In this document: one piece after another, positions 60,190 to 64,000 of the stretch | How the letters are laid out: every line of letters starts with the position of its first letter | Position numbering within the stretch: the first letter of the stretch is position 1 | DNA from: QVMG01 sp032073245 | Lineage (GTDB): Bacteria; Bacteroidota; Bacteroidia; Bacteroidales; Tannerellaceae | DNA length: 64,000 nt | Direction of reading: 5' to 3' | Assembly: GCA_032073245.1 (NCBI GenBank) | Contig: DAMANX010000010.1 | Coordinates: 94,153 to 158,152 of the forward strand | Made by a program: the position numbers and the translations under genes | The notes under the pieces: model-generated | What the model was told of the DNA's origin: nothing | The model's database searches: none | Seen by the model: the letters and a program-made list of their open reading frames with translations, nothing else

Positions 60190-63100
60190 TTATCTCACAA
60201 TTATCTTGGTGACATTGTTATCTACTTTCACCATATAGATACCTTTGGTCAGTGAAATAGAGGCCTCTCCGGCGGATATCTTTTGACTGGTAACTATACG
60301 TCCTGCCATTGATACTACAGAAACATTAGCTGCCCCACTTATTTGTATATATAAGTATCCATCAGCAGTCCACAGTTGAGCGCCACCCTCAATTGTTACA
60401 TTGTCGACCGGATCCGGGTTAGGATCAGGAGATTGGGATATATGAATGCCAATGGTCATATTCTCCCGGATATTTTCAATCGTATATGTATATACAGAAC
60501 TGCGAAGCACCGGTTCAAGCGGTATATATTCGTCATTAATCTTAAGAAATACATACATACCGTCATACTGGTCACCCAGGTTGATTGTCAGGGTTAGTGA
60601 TTGCCCTTCTCTCACGGTATGCTCTCCTAATCCCGGTTCGATTGTAACTCCTTCGGGTAGCTGTCCGGTAATTGTTACGACAGGCTGTACGGGAACAGGG
60701 TCGGGATCGGATGGAGAAGAATCTTCCACTTTTATGATTACCGTATAGCTGACCTCCGTTCCGTCTTCTGCCATTACACGAATGGTGAAGGTGTTTTCAC
60801 CCGTTTTTACAGTCTTAATACCTTCTCCGCTTACTGTAGCATTTGCATCATTCGGGGTTACTACTATTTCCGTTGTTGTAGTTCCCAGGGGAAGTGTGAC
60901 GGTATACGTATTGGTGCCCGAATTAAAGGTGGCCGGCCGGCCTCCTACGAGTACGCTATTCAGCGAAGCATCATTTTTACTTACATAGACTGTTAATGTA
61001 TAGGTGTTTTCTACCTCTCCGTCTTCCGATGTTACTGTATAGGTGAAGGTATTATTACCCGGATTTACTGTCTGGACTCTTTGTTGGCCATTTACCATAG
61101 CATTGGGGTCCAGAGGCGTGACAACGATATCAGTAGATGTCGTATTTGTAAGGGTGATGGAGTAATTCATTCCATCTTCGTTTGCAGCTGTACCATCCAC
61201 AGTAATTCCGCTCATGTAAGCATTGTTGTTCAGTACATTTATAGTCAGTTGATAAGTGGCTTTTGTTCCGTCCTCGGCGGTGATGGTGAAGTCCTGGATA
61301 TTTTCTCCTTTACGTACTGCCAGTTGAGTGGTGGTAATACCTCCTACTGTAGCCAGATCATCTGTCGGGGTTACTACTACGGTGGCTTCTGTTGTATAGG
61401 TTACAGAGATAGTGTAAATGCCAGGGCTTTCTTCAGTGGCCTGCTTGCCGTTAACAGTCAGGGCAGCTACTGAGGCATCTCCGTTCTGTACATACACGTG
61501 CAATTTATACTCTGCGGCAGAACCGGTCTGGGGAGTAACACTGATTGTAAATTCATTTTCTCCGGGCAGTACGCTTTGGGTATTTATATCTCCATCGGTG
61601 GTCGCCAGGGAACTGGAGGCGATTGCTTCAATGTTCACACTCGTTACACTGGATGCCACATTGATCACATAATCTCCATTCTCATTTTTTACCGCATCTT
61701 TTCCGTCTACACGGATACCGAGAAGGGTGGCATCTGCGACTTCCGGGCCTTGTACATGCACGTTTCTTACAACAGGAGTAGCATAGTAGTTCCTGTCGTC
61801 CGAGGCCAGACGGACGGTGATCTCTGCTGTTCCGACACCCTCTGCCGTAAGGCTACTTCCTGATACGGATGCTACCGACGGGTCTGAACTTTCATATTCC
61901 AGGGTGAGACCTGCGGTGTTGGTAGCTGACAGGGTTTGAGGCGGCGTAACGCTTGCGATCATATCCGAAATAGCGTCGAATGTGATAGGGAGTTCCGCTT
62001 TGCTGATTTTAATTTCTGTTTGGGCTACTGCTCCTGGATAAGTGCCATCTGCTAATTTTGCTGTAATGGTATATTCTCCGGCTTCAGTGGGTAATCCGGA
62101 TGTTCCGGTCTCACCGGTTCCCGATGTTTCTGTCCATGTATAGTCGGCTGTGGTTGCTCCTGTATTTGCATGGAATGTGAGGGCTACAGGACTACCTGTA
62201 TAGGTGAATTCTCTTTCTCCGGCTTCGTTTATGGTTCCGCCTGTAAAGGGGTTATAGACGTTCTGGGCTTCATAGGCGCCGAGGTCTACTGTGCCTTCGA
62301 AGCGGCTGTTGCCGGAGATGTCTTTCACCATATCTGTGATAAAAGAGTTATCACCTGCGTCAACTACGGGGTTGCTTTTCCATGGTAACAGTTTATAGTT
62401 TTCATTCTCATAATCAATAAATACTTGTTTGGCATCAATTAAGGAAGCATCTAGACCATTCATTGAGGTCAAATCATATCCTTCTATTAAGGAATGGTTT
62501 ATTGTTGATAAAGTTGTAGCATTGATGTTTGAAGGTGTATTACTACCATTTGTATTCCCCCAGATTATACTATTTTGAATCGTAGTGTTTGCGTGATCCT
62601 CTATACCTCCGACACCATTCGATACAACAGTTGTATTATTTGCTATGGTTACATTTGTTAATACCAGTTCGAGCAGGTCTGATTTTGCAGGCCTATAAAT
62701 TGCAGACGAGAATTTACTTGTACCCTCTATTATCTGATTACCTTCTATCAATGTATTGATAATGGATATTTGACTATTTGGAGCGGCATTTCCACTTATT
62801 CCTATTCCGGCAGCATAGGTTTTTGCGGTATTCCCTTTTATAATGGAATTAATTATTTTAAGATTCGTATTTCGGTTTACTATCTCAATACCACCAGAGT
62901 TTTTCTCTGACTCATTTTCTTCTACGATTATATTTTCAAACCGTATTAACGTTGCAATATTCACCATAAAGCCTCCTCCGGCTTTCTCTGCTTTATTAAG
63001 TCGAAAAGATGCGTTCTTAACGAGAGTGCCGCCTGCGTCGGCATTATTCACATTCATGAAATAGGCGCCGCCAGCGCTGCCACCGGCTTTGTTACCAGTT

Positions 63101-64000
63101 ACTGTTAAACCGTTAATTTGAATAGATTTAGTACTACCAAAAGCAACACCTCCACCTATTCCACCGGCAATATTATTTTCTACTGTCAGATTTTTAATTT
63201 GTTGATTTTCTCCACCAAAATATCCGCCACCATAGTTTGCTGTAGCAGAATTATCACGAATTATCATATCTGTTACTTCAGTTGCTCCCCAGTTACTATA
63301 GAAACCTCCTGTTTGCCCGGCAAGTACATGATTATTTTCAACAATGATATTTGTCAATTTACTTGGTACTGAGTAAGCTCCTAAAACTCCTCCTCCATTG
63401 GTTACAGCGACATTGTCTTTGATAATCAAATTTGCTAAAGTGATGGGGTACACATCCCAATAGTATAATCCGGCTCCATTTGAATGAGGTACTTTGAATT
63501 CTTTATTATTCCAAGTTCCATATATCATAACCGATTTATTAAAAGGATGATTTTCATCGGTCGGAACAGGCTCCTGATAACTGTTTATTGCTCGTCCATT
63601 ACGAATAGTAAAACCATCCAATGTAATATTTTCCGACTTTACGGCTATAACAACGTGGTAAACAGAATCTGTTTCGTTAAGTGCACCATCCAGTATTGTT
63701 TCATTTAATTCCCAATCACGTTCTGAGCGATTTGCTTCATTCCCAGCGAAACCTCCGTAGAGTTTAACATTTGTCCGGAGTATAAAGGCCTTATCTCTTT
63801 CTGTTGTTGGAGTTTCATCTGTGTATTGTTCTGCTGCTTTGTGCATAGGCTTATAAATACCTTTTTTTACCCATACTTCACCTCCTCCGGATTCGGTCAA
63901 TTCATTCATCATTAACTGAATATCATTAGAGGCGGCTTCCCATGATGTCCCATCACCTTCACCATTTTCGGTAACATACCGTACCTGTGCCTGTATAGCA
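60190..64000 (-). CDS. T9SS surface protein with beta helix and cadherin-like repeats (5' end outside window)
   Basis: The frame is open to the right edge: upstream of the Met at 63912 it continues with RYVTENGEGDGTSWEAASND, the usual start of such beta helices, so the gene is cut. Visible residues (about 1269): a beta-helix part with GGGVLGAYS, GGGYFGGENQQIKN, GGGVAFGSTKSI, SGGIEIVNRNTNLKI and a VDAGDNSF...DLGAYEAQ end. Then come MBG- and Big-like sandwiches, and four cadherin-like beta-sandwich repeats (DATLLGIRVDGK, DASVAALTVNGK, NAYMSGITVDG, DASLNSVLVGG). A Pro/Asp linker precedes a short sorting tail ending TKIIVR. Likely a surface-exposed adhesin or glycan-binding protein; its tail differs from the other two. 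Confidence 0.85.
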   Translation of the reverse strand, partial: AIQAQVRYVTENGEGDGTSWEAASNDIQLMMNELTESGGGEVWVKKGIYKPMHKAAEQYTDETPTTERDKAFILRTNVKLYGGFAGNEANRSERDWELNETILDGALNETDSVYHVVIAVKSENITLDGFTIRNGRAINSYQEPVPTDENHPFNKSVMIYGTWNNKEFKVPHSNGAGLYYWDVYPITLANLIIKDNVAVTNGGGVLGAYSVPSKLTNIIVENNHVLAGQTGGFYSNWGATEVTDMIIRDNSATANYGGGYFGGENQQIKNLTVENNIAGGIGGGVAFGSTKSIQINGLTVTGNKAGGSAGGAYFMNVNNADAGGTLVKNASFRLNKAEKAGGGFMVNIATLIRFENIIVEENESEKNSGGIEIVNRNTNLKIINSIIKGNTAKTYAAGIGISGNAAPNSQISIINTLIEGNQIIEGTSKFSSAIYRPAKSDLLELVLTNVTIANNTTVVSNGVGGIEDHANTTIQNSIIWGNTNGSNTPSNINATTLSTINHSLIEGYDLTSMNGLDASLIDAKQVFIDYENENYKLLPWKSNPVVDAGDNSFITDMVKDISGNSRFEGTVDLGAYEAQNVYNPFTGGTINEAGEREFTYTGSPVALTFHANTGATTADYTWTETSGTGETGTSGLPTEAGEYTITAKLADGTYPGAVAQTEIKISKAELPITFDAISDMIASVTPPQTLSATNTAGLTLEYESSDPSVASVSGSSLTAEGVGTAEITVRLASDDRNYYATPVVRNVHVQGPEVADATLLGIRVDGKDAVKNENGDYVINVASSVTSVNIEAIASSSLATTDGDINTQSVLPGENEFTISVTPQTGSAAEYKLHVYVQNGDASVAALTVNGKQATEESPGIYTISVTYTTEATVVVTPTDDLATVGGITTTQLAVRKGENIQDFTITAEDGTKATYQLTINVLNNNAYMSGITVDGTAANEDGMNYSITLTNTTSTDIVVTPLDPNAMVNGQQRVQTVNPGNNTFTYTVTSEDGEVENTYTLTVYVSKNDASLNSVLVGGRPATFNSGTNTYTVTLPLGTTTTEIVVTPNDANATVSGEGIKTVKTGENTFTIRVMAEDGTEVSYTVIIKVEDSSPSDPDPVPVQPVVTITGQLPEGVTIEPGLGEHTVREGQSLTLTINLGDQYDGMYVFLKINDEYIPLEPVLRSSVYTYTIENIRENMTIGIHISQSPDPNPDPVDNVTIEGGAQLWTADGYLYIQISGAANVSVVSMAGRIVTSQKISAGEASISLTKGIYMVKVDNNVTKIIVR

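Overview
The window is chromosomal DNA from a Bacteroidales bacterium, most likely a gut Parabacteroides-type organism. This is inferred from TAnnTTTG-type -7 promoter elements, C-terminal type IX secretion (T9SS) sorting tails, 6-bladed beta-propeller lipoproteins, SDR-type threonine dehydrogenase, LytS/LytTR signalling pairs and an SSS symporter paired with a GH130 phosphorylase. No rRNA, reliable tRNA, CRISPR array or transposase was found. Both ends cut a gene: a TonB-plug-repeat protein on the left and a T9SS surface protein on the right.

Layout. 1-11.4 kb is mostly housekeeping: a plug-repeat protein and beta-propeller lipoprotein, L-serine dehydratase, cobyric acid synthase, grpE-dnaJ, a PDZ protein, mutS2 and an AraC regulator. 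11.5-17.0 kb holds a beta-propeller protein, a GntP-family permease, a RidA protein, a DSD1-like D-serine dehydratase and a GH105-like hydrolase; the permease, RidA and dehydratase read well as D-serine uptake and breakdown. 17.0-20.9 kb is a T9SS surface protein between two inverted copies of a roughly 200-bp repeat. 20.9-28.6 kb carries a DUF805 membrane protein, two outer-membrane-type proteins, a lipid acyltransferase and a three-gene LytS/LytS/LytTR signalling unit whose first kinase has lost its catalytic residues.

29.0-44.5 kb is the most unusual part: eleven genes all on the plus strand. They are an M19 dipeptidase, an IclR regulator, a propeller/di-heme cytochrome, a Rid-superfamily protein, a cupin lipoprotein, a 1330-residue NPCBM / hydrazine-synthase-alpha-like di-heme / FGE-fold protein, a CcsBA cytochrome c assembly protein, a VOC protein, DhaK, DhaL and an LsrF-type aldolase/thiolase. 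A reasonable but unproven reading is an exported cytochrome c oxidation module joined to a cytoplasmic ketone kinase and aldolase route ending in DHAP.

44.8-50.3 kb holds a large Pmp-like beta-helix T9SS protein on the minus strand, beside the dead 3' remnant of a related gene. 50.7-53.6 kb is a transporter-GH130 mannoside phosphorylase operon. 53.6-57.5 kb holds udk, a PHP-family phosphatase and the divergent threonine-degradation pair kbl/tdh. 57.6-59.8 kb is a small phage-like HU / holin / endolysin / lipoprotein block in which the endolysin is broken by an amber codon. The window ends in a beta-helix and cadherin-like T9SS protein. Several families of extragenic palindromes are dispersed through it, including two arrays with an exact 22-bp period.
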